A stretch of DNA of 53,133 nt from Lachnospiraceae bacterium (GCA_028727605.1 JAQYOA010000017.1:1-53133), one strand, 5' to 3'; shown: positions 37,458 through 47,174, counted from the stretch's first letter. Made by a program: numbers and translations. Notes: generated from the sequence alone by a model not told the origin.

Positions 37458-39118
37458 GAGAAGAAAAGAACAGACGAAAGGGAATCGTCATTATGGGACA
37501 GCTGATCCATCTGGTAAAGCCACTGCTTCCGCTGATGTGTCTTGCCGTGATTCTGGGTGTTGCCGGTTATTTGTGTGCGATCTTTCTGACGATTTTCGCA
37601 GGATATGGACTTCTGAAAATCGGAGCGGGGCTGTCTTTTACAGTGAGAGCCGCCGGTGTGATGGTTTTACTCGCCGTTTTCAGGGGAATCCTTCACTATG
37701 GGGAGCAATATTGCAATCATTTTATTGCGTTTAAACTGTTGGCAATCATCCGGCATCAGGTATTTGCAGCGCTTCGCAGACTTTGCCCGGCGAAGCTGGA
37801 GGGAAAAGAAAAGGGAAACCTGATTGCCATTCTTACTTCTGATATTGAACTGCTGGAAGTGTTTTATGCACATACAATATCGCCGATTGCGATTGCAGTT
37901 GTAACCTCACTTGTTATGGTCATTTTCCTTTGGCATTGTGCTCCGGCGGCAGGAATGCTTTCCCTTGTGGGCTATCTGGTTGTAGGAGCTCTGATTCCTC
38001 TGTGGAATGGAAAAAGAGGAGCCGGGGAAGGAATGAAATTCCGCACAGATTTTGGAGAGCTGAACAGTTTTGTGCTGGATTCCCTTCGTGGACTGGATGA
38101 AACGATTCAGTACGGAGAAGGAAAAAAACGGATGAAGCAGATGGAAGAGCGTTCCCGCCAGCTTGGTCTTTTGCAGAAAAAACTCAATCGCCATGAGGCT
38201 GCCCAGAGTTCCCTTACGAATCTTGTGATCCTTGTGTTCTCTTTTGGAATGTTGTTTCTGATGCTTTTTCTGTTTCAGCGAGGGGAAGTGACATTTGATC
38301 AGCTGCTGATTTCGGTGATCGCTATGATGGGTTCCTTTGGACCGGTTGTGGCACTGTCCAATTTGTCCAATAACCTGAATCAGACGCTTGCCAGCGGGGA
38401 ACGCGTGCTCTCGATTCTGGAGGAAGCACCACAGGTGGAAGAAGTGTGCGGTAAGGCTCAGGTTTCATTTGAAGGGGCATCTGCTGCTCATGTGAATTTT
38501 GCATATGAGGAGGAGCAGATCTTAAGAGATTATTCCATATCTCTTCCGAAAGGGAAAATTGTGGGAATCTGCGGAGCAAGCGGTTCCGGAAAGTCTACGC
38601 TTTTGAAGCTTCTTATGCGCTTCTGGGATCCGGACAGCGGAAGCGTGACGATTTCGGGAAAGGATGTTCGGGAGATCAATACCGCCAATCTGCGGGATAT
38701 GGAATCTTACGTGACACAGGAGACGTACCTGTTCTGCGATTCCATTGCTGATAACATTGCAGTCGGAAAACCGGGTGCTTCCAGAGAAGAAATTATGGAG
38801 GCGGCAAAGAAGGCTTCTATCCATGAGTTTATTATGAGTCTTCCGGATGGCTATGATACAAAAGTCGGAGAACTTGGAGATTCTCTCTCAGGAGGAGAGA
38901 AGCAGAGAATCGGAATTGCCAGAGCATTTCTGCATGACGCGCCGTTTTTGCTTCTGGATGAGCCCACCAGCAATCTGGATTCGCTGAATGAAGGGATTAT
39001 TTTGAAATCCCTGAAACAGATCAGTCGGGAGAAAACGGTTGTGCTGGTATCCCACAGGAAATCGACGATGAACCTGGCAGATACGGTTTATGCAATGGAG
39101 AATGGACGGATTTCATGA
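37454..39118 (+). CDS. ABC transporter permease/ATP-binding protein (CydC-like half exporter)
   Basis: TM domain plus GASGSGKSTLLKLL, LSGGEKQRIGIARAFLHDAPFLLLDEPTSNLDSLNE. Confidence 0.9.
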   Translation: MREEKNRRKGIVIMGQLIHLVKPLLPLMCLAVILGVAGYLCAIFLTIFAGYGLLKIGAGLSFTVRAAGVMVLLAVFRGILHYGEQYCNHFIAFKLLAIIRHQVFAALRRLCPAKLEGKEKGNLIAILTSDIELLEVFYAHTISPIAIAVVTSLVMVIFLWHCAPAAGMLSLVGYLVVGALIPLWNGKRGAGEGMKFRTDFGELNSFVLDSLRGLDETIQYGEGKKRMKQMEERSRQLGLLQKKLNRHEAAQSSLTNLVILVFSFGMLFLMLFLFQRGEVTFDQLLISVIAMMGSFGPVVALSNLSNNLNQTLASGERVLSILEEAPQVEEVCGKAQVSFEGASAAHVNFAYEEEQILRDYSISLPKGKIVGICGASGSGKSTLLKLLMRFWDPDSGSVTISGKDVREINTANLRDMESYVTQETYLFCDSIADNIAVGKPGASREEIMEAAKKASIHEFIMSLPDGYDTKVGELGDSLSGGEKQRIGIARAFLHDAPFLLLDEPTSNLDSLNEGIILKSLKQISREKTVVLVSHRKSTMNLADTVYAMENGRIS

Positions 39119-39187
39119 AAAAAACTCCTGTGCCGCTTAAAATGCGGCCAGGAGCAGGAAGAGCGGATGGTTCCGTTATAAAAGGGA

Positions 39188-39224
39188 AGAGAGACTTGTG
39201 TGGAACTACACAGGTCTCTTTTTG
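39188..39224. terminator. Convergent terminator between ABC exporter and helD-like gene
   Basis: agagacttgtgt-ggaact-acacaggtctcttttt; overlaps the 3' end of the minus-strand gene. Confidence 0.7.
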
Positions 39225-41299
39225 GCATTACAATCCGAAACAAGGGTGTCGGCTTCATACATGTAAAGTTCATGAAGTGCCCGGGTGGCTGCAATATATC
39301 TTGCCTGACACAGCAAAGGACGCCGATCGTTTGCCGGGAATATGGCAAATACCTGATCGAATTCCAGACCTTTTGCCAGATAGAAGGTAGTCACGGTCAG
39401 ACCTTTTTTGAAGCTGGAACTGTCTCTGTGAAGGTGGAAGAGACGATGTTCGGTGTCAAATCCGGCAGCCAGAAGGATCGGTTCGATTGCATAAAAAGCA
39501 TTTTTCGCATCCGCCTCTGTGGGGAGCAGAATGGCAGCCGTCTCGTAATTCTCTTCATCGAGACGTACTTCGTCTGCAATGGCTTTTAAGGCAGCTTCCA
39601 GATCCGAAACCGCTTCTTCCGTTACCGGTTTTCCGTGACGCTCAAATAATTCCATGTCTGTGATTCCGGTCAGTTGGTTTGCGTAGGCTGCAATTTCCAC
39701 TGTATTGCGATAACTTTTTTTCATGTCGATCCTGCGGATGTCCCTGCCGAAAATTTTCGGAAGAAAGGTCATAACATCCTGCTGACTGTCTCCGATCGTC
39801 TGGGCACGATCTCCCAGAATGGTCATGCGGCAGGAGAACATCTGACGAATGATCCGGTATTGCAGGATGGAATAATCCTGCATCTCGTCGATGACCAGAT
39901 GACGGATCAGACTGCGGTCGGATTGCTTTTGAAGCCGGTATTTCAGATAGAGGATCGGATAGACATCCTCATAGCGCAGACATCGCAGCTCCCTTGGAAT
40001 ATCCGGAAGGGTCGGATAGCCTTCTGATTTCAGAAAACGGTTGTACAGGATATAAAAGTCACGGGTTTCGTACATGCGGTTAAACTTTTCCAGAAGAGGA
40101 AGTCGTTCCTCCTCCGGGAGATCTGCATTTTTCAGCGTTTCAATCTCATCAATAAAGGTTTCCGCCACTGCATCCATGCGGGAGAGAAGAGGAATGTCTG
40201 CGAACTTGTTGTAAAACAGATCAAGGATTTCTGATTTGCTTTTTACAAAATCCCTGTATTTCACATCGGTAAAATTCATCAGGTCGTCTTCCAGCCGCAG
40301 AATAAAATATTCCATTGCGTCGATAAAATCCTGAGACTGTTTTTGCTGATACAGACCGTTTTCTTCTGTTCCGGAAAGTTCCCGCTCAATCTGATCGAAG
40401 CGGTCTTCACAGTCGGCTGCCGTATCCTGCAGCTGGTGGTAAGCAAACAAGTCAAAACTCATCTCCTGTATGTTTTCCTCTCCAAGTTCCGGAAGAATGT
40501 GGGAAATATAGTCGGAAAACACGCCGTTTGGGGAAAGAATCAGAACATTTGAGGAGTTCAGATTCTTCCGGTCATGATACAGAAGATAAGCAATCCGATG
40601 GAGCGCTACAGAGGTTTTTCCGCTTCCTGCGGCTCCCTGAATAACAAGAATCCGGTCTTTTGTATTGCGGATGATGGCATTTTGCTCTTTTTGAATGGTC
40701 CGGACAATATTTTTCAGCTGCACTTCCCCATTGCTTCCAAGTTCTGCCTTGAGAATTTCATCATCAATTTTGACATCACTCTCGAATTCATAAATCATTT
40801 TCTGGCCGCGGATTTTATATTGCCATTTGGAACGGATTTGTCCTGACATTTCGCCCATGGGAGCTTCATAGGAAGCCGGACCGGAATCGTAATCATAGAA
40901 AAGGCTGCTCACAGGGGATCTCCAGTCGTAAATCAGGGGAACCTCTCCGGGACGCTCGGCAAAGTTGCCGATACCGATATAAAAGATCTCAGCTTCCTCC
41001 TCATCTTCATAGGAAAAATCCACCCGTCCGAAAAAAGGAGAATCCAGCATTTTGCGAAAGCGGTGCAGAAGATCGAGCTGTTCCTGATTGGCATTGATCT
41101 GATGAAGCAGTGCCTGCTGGTTGTCAAAATCTTCATATCCGTACTGATCCATTTCGGTGTAATTCTGCCAGTAATATTCGTGCATATCCTCGATTTCCTT
41201 CTGACCTTCTTCCAGAGAAAGATGGATCTGGCAAAGACGGGTTTTCAGTTTTTCGAGAACAAAAGCGAGGTATTGTTTTCCGTTGGTGCGATCTGTCAT
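39206..41299 (-). CDS. UvrD/HelD-like superfamily 1 helicase (RNA polymerase recycling motor HelD family)
   Basis: MTDRTNGKQYLAFVLEKL start with aggagg RBS; IVRTIQKEQNAIIRNTKDRILVIQGAAGSGKTSVALHRIAYLLYHDR; HLVIDEMQDYSILQYRI; LGDRAQTIG; TTFYLAKGLEFDQVF. Confidence 0.87.
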   Translation of the reverse strand: MTDRTNGKQYLAFVLEKLKTRLCQIHLSLEEGQKEIEDMHEYYWQNYTEMDQYGYEDFDNQQALLHQINANQEQLDLLHRFRKMLDSPFFGRVDFSYEDEEEAEIFYIGIGNFAERPGEVPLIYDWRSPVSSLFYDYDSGPASYEAPMGEMSGQIRSKWQYKIRGQKMIYEFESDVKIDDEILKAELGSNGEVQLKNIVRTIQKEQNAIIRNTKDRILVIQGAAGSGKTSVALHRIAYLLYHDRKNLNSSNVLILSPNGVFSDYISHILPELGEENIQEMSFDLFAYHQLQDTAADCEDRFDQIERELSGTEENGLYQQKQSQDFIDAMEYFILRLEDDLMNFTDVKYRDFVKSKSEILDLFYNKFADIPLLSRMDAVAETFIDEIETLKNADLPEEERLPLLEKFNRMYETRDFYILYNRFLKSEGYPTLPDIPRELRCLRYEDVYPILYLKYRLQKQSDRSLIRHLVIDEMQDYSILQYRIIRQMFSCRMTILGDRAQTIGDSQQDVMTFLPKIFGRDIRRIDMKKSYRNTVEIAAYANQLTGITDMELFERHGKPVTEEAVSDLEAALKAIADEVRLDEENYETAAILLPTEADAKNAFYAIEPILLAAGFDTEHRLFHLHRDSSSFKKGLTVTTFYLAKGLEFDQVFAIFPANDRRPLLCQARYIAATRALHELYMYEADTLVSDCNAKKRPV

Positions 41300-41546
41300 G
41301 AATAAAAACCTCCTGAAAAGGAAACATTTTGTCATTTTTCTAAGTATAAGCTGCCCGCCAAACGGGCAGTCTGACTCATCACAGTATATCAGAAATTTCG
41401 GGTTTAAGCAATGATTGACAGACGGAAAACCTACCGTTATGATAGGAATGGAAGGAAGCTGCAGAAAAAGATGCAGGGAATAAGACGAAACGCAAAGAAC
41501 AGGGAAATGCAGAACAAAGAAATGCAGAACAGGAGGAAGGCTGATA

Positions 41547-41953
41547 ATGAACAGAAAAAAAGAAGTTCCGTCAATGGATCGATGGCTGAAAGAGGCGAAA
41601 ATGCATGAGAGTGCACCGCTTGTCGGAATGTATCTGGTACACAACGGAACGGTTCGGGAAACTGCGAGAGACAGAGTGCGCAGTATGGATGAGACGGCAA
41701 AACCGGTGACCGGCATGGAATTCTCCTACGATCAGGAGAAGGTGGATCGTGCGATTGAGGATACCTATAACTTGCCGGGAATCTATATATTCGGGTCTGG
41801 CTGAATGAGGGCCACCTGGAGGTGGGGGAGGATATCATGTACGTCCTGATCGGAGGAGATATCCGGCCCCATGTCGTGGATGGACTTTCCTATCTTGTGG
41901 GGAGAATAAAAGGAGAATGTGTTTGTGAACAGGAGCTTCACTCCTTGCAATAA
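41547..41953 (+). pseudogene. MoaE-like molybdopterin synthase subunit, frameshifted
   Basis: Frame 1: MNRKKEVPSMDRWLKEAKMHESAPLVGMYLVHNGTVRETARDRVRSMDETAKPVTGMEFSYDQEKVDRAIEDTYNLPGIYI, stops at 41804; continues in another frame as RVWLNEGHLEVGEDIMYVLIGGDIRPHVVDGLSYLVGRIKGECVCEQELHSLQ*. Confidence 0.75.
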
Positions 41954-42462
41954 TCCCCATGAATTCCGCCGGTTTTGCTAAGCAGACGGATATCTGTGAT
42001 CACGATGTCCTTCTGAATTGCCTTACACATATCATAGACGGTCAGCGCAGCTGCGGAAACAGCAGTGAGTGCTTCCATTTCGACACCCGTTCTCCCGTCG
42101 CAGGAAACGACGGCCCGGATTTCCACGGAAAGCCGCTGTTCATCCAGGTGCAGTTCCAGATTGATGCCGTCCATGAGAATCGGATGGCACATGGGAATCA
42201 GGTCGGGGGTATGCTTGGCCCCCATAATTCCCGCAATCTGTGCGACGGTCAGGACATCTCCCTTTTTGATTCCGCCGGAACGGATACGGGAAAAGGTTTC
42301 CGAATTGACAAGGACACGGCCGGCGGCAACTGCGGTACGGCGGGAGAGCGGTTTTTCTCCGACGTCCACCATTTTGGCACGGCCCTGATCGTTAAAATGA
42401 GTGAAATCCAAAGCGGAAGAATCCGGTTTTGCTTCGGTTAAATTCTGTAATTGATTTGACAT
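41938..42462 (-). CDS. moaC: Cyclic pyranopterin monophosphate synthase MoaC
   Basis: LDFTHFNDQGRAKMVDVGEKPLSRRTAVAAGRV ... KKGDVLTVAQIAGIMGAKHTPDLIPMCHPILMDGI ... GRTGVEMEALTAVSAAALTVYDMCKAI. Confidence 0.96.
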   Translation of the reverse strand: MSNQLQNLTEAKPDSSALDFTHFNDQGRAKMVDVGEKPLSRRTAVAAGRVLVNSETFSRIRSGGIKKGDVLTVAQIAGIMGAKHTPDLIPMCHPILMDGINLELHLDEQRLSVEIRAVVSCDGRTGVEMEALTAVSAAALTVYDMCKAIQKDIVITDIRLLSKTGGIHGDYCKE

Positions 42463-42510
42463 GAGTTTGTTCCTTTCCTGAAATCAAAGATAGCACAATT
42501 TCATTATACA

Positions 42511-42540
42511 CAAAAAAAGGTCCTGCGGACCTTTTTTTGT
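42511..42540. terminator. Bidirectional terminator between ykvI-like gene and moaC
   Basis: caaaaaaaggtcc-tgc-ggacctttttttg. Confidence 0.85.
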
Positions 42541-42568
42541 GTGCTGATGCATAAGAAAAAGCAACAAA

Positions 42569-43747
42569 TTAGATTTCTTTGCCTTTTGTTCCGATTGCAT
42601 GAATCACAAACGGTATAAACAGAGTGATAAGTGCGGCATAGCCAAGATATGCGTAGCCTTTCTTTACCACTGCCATCAGACCGAACTGAGCGATGGCGAA
42701 AGCGATGAAAGTAAAGATTGCGGTAAAGACAGCGTTGCGTGCCAGATGGCCTTTTTCTTTCTCGGCTTTTGTGGTCATACGGCGTTCGATTGCATTGACG
42801 CAGCGGGTTACAATACCGGAGATCATATTCACTGCTGTGGAGATCGCACCAAGGATAATCAGCAGGGAAATGATCGGGGTCAGAATTCCGGAACCAACGC
42901 CGTTTTGTACAAGTACCAGCATCGGAACGGATGCGGAGGCAAGGTCACCAACAAATGCGATTGCAAGGAGACCTACGATAGAGAGTTCCATTGCAAAGAA
43001 GTTGCAGACAAAAATTCCGATGGCTGCGCGGTTGATCTGTTTTACGTCAGTGATATTTTCCATATGCTGATACATAACGGATACGGAAGCCAGCTGGAAG
43101 AAGAAATACAAAACTGCAGACCAGAGAGCGGGGCCAAATGCGCCTGTCTCGGAGGAGAGTACCGTCATCTCACCGGATGCCATACGGCTGACGGTAGAAG
43201 TGATTTCTCCCCACTGTGCAACAATATTCGGTACCAGAACCAGGATCAGACCGATGATGATCAGAACACTTAAGGTAGAGGCACATTTGCGAACGACATT
43301 CGTTCCAAAAAGAGCTACCAGGAAAATAAAAGCGGCGATGATCACAGTGCAGAGCCAGTAAGGAAGGCCAAACAGTGTGGAAATGGTGGAGCCGCCGGTT
43401 GCAAATGCAGCTGCGGATGCAGTACCGATCATAATCAGGTAACAGATCTCGTAGAGATTTGACATGATAGGACGTGTTTTTCCGTACAGACTGTCAGAAA
43501 AACTGCGGTAGTCATAGGTTTTGTGTTTGTAAGCGTAGCGCATGCCGTACCAGAAGAACAGAGCGTAAAGTCCCTGGGTAAGGGCCGGAAGAATCAGACA
43601 CCAAATGCCATAGTTGATGAAATACTGATAAATCTGTGCACCGGAAGCAAAACCGCCTCCGAACTGTGTAGTGAATGCCACAAAAGCAACACCCATTGCA
43701 AGCGGCATTTTGTTTTTATCTACTAAAAAGGATTTCTTTCCACTCAT
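42569..43747 (-). CDS. YkvI family membrane protein (LeuT-fold-like transporter)
   Basis: MSGKKSFLVDKNKMPLAMGVAFVAFTTQFGGGFASGAQIYQYFINYG...; multi-TM. Confidence 0.75.
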   Translation of the reverse strand: MSGKKSFLVDKNKMPLAMGVAFVAFTTQFGGGFASGAQIYQYFINYGIWCLILPALTQGLYALFFWYGMRYAYKHKTYDYRSFSDSLYGKTRPIMSNLYEICYLIMIGTASAAAFATGGSTISTLFGLPYWLCTVIIAAFIFLVALFGTNVVRKCASTLSVLIIIGLILVLVPNIVAQWGEITSTVSRMASGEMTVLSSETGAFGPALWSAVLYFFFQLASVSVMYQHMENITDVKQINRAAIGIFVCNFFAMELSIVGLLAIAFVGDLASASVPMLVLVQNGVGSGILTPIISLLIILGAISTAVNMISGIVTRCVNAIERRMTTKAEKEKGHLARNAVFTAIFTFIAFAIAQFGLMAVVKKGYAYLGYAALITLFIPFVIHAIGTKGKEI

Positions 43748-43761
43748 TTGTTTATTCCCCC

Positions 43762-45177
43762 TCAATGAAATTCAATAATTTTCCCGGGATTCAGGATCAG
43801 CTTGTCGTCAAAGGCAAGCTTGATTGCTTTGTACAGCTGAATCATACGCGGACCGACAAATTCTTCCAGAAAGGCAATACGTCCGTTTCCGATTCCGTGT
43901 TCACCGGAAAGCTGTCCTCCCAGTTCTTTGGAAAGTGCGTAAAGTTCGGTAAGACTTTCGTGAGTTGCTGTTTTCCACTCCTCATCACTCATGCCGCTGC
44001 CGCGCAGCATTTCAGTATGAATATTTCCATCTCCGCAGTGTCCGCAGGGCTCTACCCGGATGCCATGGGAAAGGGCAATCTTTTTGGCTGCTTTTACGTA
44101 TTCTGCGATTCGGGAGCGAGGTACAACCACGTCACATTCTTCCTGTGCCACGGAATCTGCTTTCATGCCTTCGAGGATTCCGCCCCGGACAGCCCAGACA
44201 GATCCGGCCCGTTCCGGTGTACCTGCGATACAGCAGTCCAGAGCACCGTTGGCAAGAGCAGCCTCCGCGGCAGCTTCGACGGCGCTGTCCAGCTCTTCTT
44301 TGCTGGAAGCATCGTACATGACGATGAGAACTGCTTCTCCCTGCTTGACAGGAAACATTTTGTTCAGATTCCGTTCTACGATATCAATCAGTTCTCGCTC
44401 CAGGAATTCGATGGCTGTGGGAACAAAAGGAAGATCCAATACCTTTGGAACCATATCCGCACATTCTTCCAGGCTCTTAAAAGGCATGACCAGTGTACAG
44501 GTGCAGGTAGGAGCCGGAAGAAGCTTGAGTGTTACCTGTGTCAGGATACAAAGGGTACCTTCCGAGCCGATGACCAGATCCTTGATATCATAGCCGGTGG
44601 TATTCTTTACCACATTGGAAGAAAAGTTCATGATGGAACCGTCCGGAAGCACCGCTTCGATACAACGGACAAAGTCTCTTGTCAGTCCGTAGCGGACAGC
44701 TTTCATGCCTCCCGCGTTGGTGATGACATTTCCTCCGATGGATGCCGTTTTCTCACCGGGATCCGGCGGATAGAAAAGTCCTTCTGCGGAAGCCGCAGCC
44801 TGGATATCAATCAGCAGAGCACCCGGCTCGGCGGTGATGGTCTGATTTTTGTGATCAACCGGGAAGATCTTGTTCATACGCATGACAGAAAGCATAATGC
44901 CGCCGTATTTACAGGTTGCACCGCCTGCCAGGCCGGTTCCCGCACCGCGGCAGACAACCGGGATATTTTCTTTGTAAGCATAGGCCATGATCGCGGAGAC
45001 TTCCTCTTTGTTCAGAACCTCCACATAGAGTTCCGGAGGAAACACACCGTATTCCGGCATCTCGTCACGGTAATATTCTGTGGCGATTTCGCTTCCGACC
45101 CAGACACGCTCAGGTGCTGTGACAGAACGAATGTAGTCAAAATCTTCCGGAGTCATTTTCTTATAGGGGTAGGCCAT
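43762..45177 (-). CDS. FAD-binding oxidase, GlcD/LctD-like D-lactate (2-hydroxyacid) dehydrogenase
   Basis: VVCRGAGTGLAGGATCKYGGIMLSVMRMNKI ... YPPDPGEKTASIGGNVITNAGGMKAVRYGLTRDFV ... EPCGHCGDGNIHTEM ... SGEHGIGNGR. Confidence 0.92.
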   Translation of the reverse strand: MAYPYKKMTPEDFDYIRSVTAPERVWVGSEIATEYYRDEMPEYGVFPPELYVEVLNKEEVSAIMAYAYKENIPVVCRGAGTGLAGGATCKYGGIMLSVMRMNKIFPVDHKNQTITAEPGALLIDIQAAASAEGLFYPPDPGEKTASIGGNVITNAGGMKAVRYGLTRDFVRCIEAVLPDGSIMNFSSNVVKNTTGYDIKDLVIGSEGTLCILTQVTLKLLPAPTCTCTLVMPFKSLEECADMVPKVLDLPFVPTAIEFLERELIDIVERNLNKMFPVKQGEAVLIVMYDASSKEELDSAVEAAAEAALANGALDCCIAGTPERAGSVWAVRGGILEGMKADSVAQEECDVVVPRSRIAEYVKAAKKIALSHGIRVEPCGHCGDGNIHTEMLRGSGMSDEEWKTATHESLTELYALSKELGGQLSGEHGIGNGRIAFLEEFVGPRMIQLYKAIKLAFDDKLILNPGKIIEFH

Positions 45178-45178
45178 A

Positions 45179-46372
45179 TCAATCATCCTCCTTCCGATTT
45201 TTGAGTAGTTCGGTGAGTTTTGGAACAATCCGGAATAAATCGTCGTTTATACAGTAATGGGCAACCTGAAAGATCTGGGCATCCGGGTCTTCGTTGATTG
45301 CCACGATGCATTCGGAACCGGTCATACAGGAAGTAAACTGAATCGCGCCGGAAACACCGCAGGTGATAATCAGCTTCGGGCGAACTGTTCTTCCGGAAAG
45401 TCCGATTTGATGGGCAGTGTCGCCAAAACCGTTTTCTACCATCGGACGGGTGAATGCTAACTGACCGCCAAGGGCATCTGCGAGCGCACGGCAGAGTTCC
45501 ACGCCCTTTTCGCTGCGGGCTCCGCGTCCTGCAACAACCAGAATGTCTTCCTCTTCCAGGCTTTTTACTTTGTCAATGACCTCCGAGGAGAGAATCTGGA
45601 TGCCGGAATGTGTCATCTCCTCCGTTACCGGACAGACAATCACCTCACCGGTGGGATTGGCAACGCGCTCTGCGCGGTCCATTACGTGATAGCGGACTGT
45701 GGCAAACTGAGGCCGTGATTTGGTGATACCGATTTGTGCCATGATATTGCCGCCAAAAGCAGGACGAATCTGAATCATATCCGAATTCGGCCGGATATCC
45801 AACGTTGTGCAGTCGGCTGTCAGACCGGTATGAAACCGTGTGGAAAGCCGCGGAGCCAGGGAACGTCCAAGGGAGGTGGCACCGATCAGAACAGAACTTG
45901 GCTTATTGGCCGCAATACAGTCAGATACCGCATCGGCATAGCAGTCTGCGCGGAACCCCTCGAATCCGGGATGCTCATAGACAAATACTTTGTCAACACC
46001 GTAGGAAAGCAATTTCCCGGCATTTTGGGCAGTGCCTTTTCCGCCTACAATAACGCAATGTACTTCATAATTTACTTTTGCCGCCATCTTTCGCGCTTCC
46101 CCGATCAGCTCGTAGGTGACCGGATGAATGTCGCCTCGTTCCTGTTCTACAAAAATCAGAAAATTGCGCCATTTTTCCTTGTCAAACGATTTGGCGCGTT
46201 GTTCGAAACGGAAGGCCTTTTCCGGACATCGGCGCACGCAGAGGCCGCACATCCGACATTTCTCATTTACAAGGATGCCGCTTCCTTCGATGGTAAGTGC
46301 ACCGAACGGACAACCTTCCACGCAGACACCGCACAAACTGCACTTGTCTGCATCAAATTTCAGAAAATCCAT
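45179..46372 (-). CDS. Electron transfer flavoprotein alpha subunit with N-terminal 2[4Fe-4S] ferredoxin domain (LctC-like)
   Basis: CSLCGVCVEGCPFGAL...CRMCGLCVRRCPEKAF; VVAGRGARSEKGVELCRALADALGGQLAFTRPMVENGF; KLIITCGVSGAIQFTSCM. Confidence 0.94.
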   Translation of the reverse strand: MDFLKFDADKCSLCGVCVEGCPFGALTIEGSGILVNEKCRMCGLCVRRCPEKAFRFEQRAKSFDKEKWRNFLIFVEQERGDIHPVTYELIGEARKMAAKVNYEVHCVIVGGKGTAQNAGKLLSYGVDKVFVYEHPGFEGFRADCYADAVSDCIAANKPSSVLIGATSLGRSLAPRLSTRFHTGLTADCTTLDIRPNSDMIQIRPAFGGNIMAQIGITKSRPQFATVRYHVMDRAERVANPTGEVIVCPVTEEMTHSGIQILSSEVIDKVKSLEEEDILVVAGRGARSEKGVELCRALADALGGQLAFTRPMVENGFGDTAHQIGLSGRTVRPKLIITCGVSGAIQFTSCMTGSECIVAINEDPDAQIFQVAHYCINDDLFRIVPKLTELLKNRKEDD

Positions 46373-46385
46373 GATATGTCCCCCT

Positions 46386-47174
46386 CTATATGATCTTCTT
46401 GTCTGTGAGAATGGAAAACAGTTTTTCTGCTTTTTCCTCGGCGGTTCCCTCGATGACAACCTGGCGTTCCATCACCGGTGGTGCGAACATACGCTCCACC
46501 TGGGTAGGGGAGCCGATCAGACCATAACGGCTCAGATCCTGGTCCGACATGTCGGAAAAACCGAGAATCCGGATGGGACGGTCGGCGGTTGCTTTTTTCA
46601 AAAGATAGGAGGGCAGACGGGGTACACAAGTATCCTTATCGATGGTGATCAGACAGGGATAAGGGATTCTTGATATCTGTGAGACACTGACCAGATCCTG
46701 ACGGACACAAATGGCATGCTCATCTGCACTTACCACTTCCGCAACCCAGGCGGCATGCGGTATGGCAAGATGCTCGGCAATCGCCGGTCCCACCTGGGCA
46801 GTGTCGCCGTCGGTGGTCTGTCTTCCACAGATAATAAGGTCAGCGCCTCCGATGACCTGAATGCCCTGAGCCAGGGCGTAAGATGTGGCAAGCACATCCG
46901 CACCGGCAAATTTTCGGTCGGAGAGAATCACGGCATCATCTGCACCGCAGGTGTATGCGTCCCGCATCATCTCTTCCGCCTGAGGAGGCCCCATGGTGAG
47001 CACGGTGACCGTGCCGCCCAGCTGCTCACGAAGCTGCAGAGCTGTCTCAAGAGCAAAAAGATCGTATGGATTTGTGCGTGTCTCTCCGGACATACGCTTC
47101 ATTGCTCCGGTTTCCGGATCAATGTCCACTTTGGTGCCGGCAGGCACCTGTTTCATACATACAATAATTTTCAT
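46386..47174 (-). CDS. etfB: Electron transfer flavoprotein beta subunit (LctB-like)
   Basis: MKIIVCMKQVPAGTKVDIDPETGAMKR ... NPYDLFALETALQL ... VTVLTMGPPQAEEMMRDAYTCGADDAVILSDRKFAGADVLATSYALAQGI. Confidence 0.95.
   Translation of the reverse strand: MKIIVCMKQVPAGTKVDIDPETGAMKRMSGETRTNPYDLFALETALQLREQLGGTVTVLTMGPPQAEEMMRDAYTCGADDAVILSDRKFAGADVLATSYALAQGIQVIGGADLIICGRQTTDGDTAQVGPAIAEHLAIPHAAWVAEVVSADEHAICVRQDLVSVSQISRIPYPCLITIDKDTCVPRLPSYLLKKATADRPIRILGFSDMSDQDLSRYGLIGSPTQVERMFAPPVMERQVVIEGTAEEKAEKLFSILTDKKII

Noticed and set aside
39124-39152. ctcctg.ccgc-ttaaaat-gcgg.caggag hairpin just after the second ABC gene
   Set aside because: Plausible structure but no T tract; the clearer terminator lies downstream at 39188-39224.
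41351-41369. ctgcccg-ccaaa-cgggcag hairpin upstream of the helD-like gene
   Set aside because: Short GC-rich stem with no T run on either side; may be a 5' UTR structure but no function can be supported.
43675-45204. 509-aa plus-strand ORF opposite the GlcD-like gene
   Set aside because: Antisense shadow of a well supported FAD-linked dehydrogenase.
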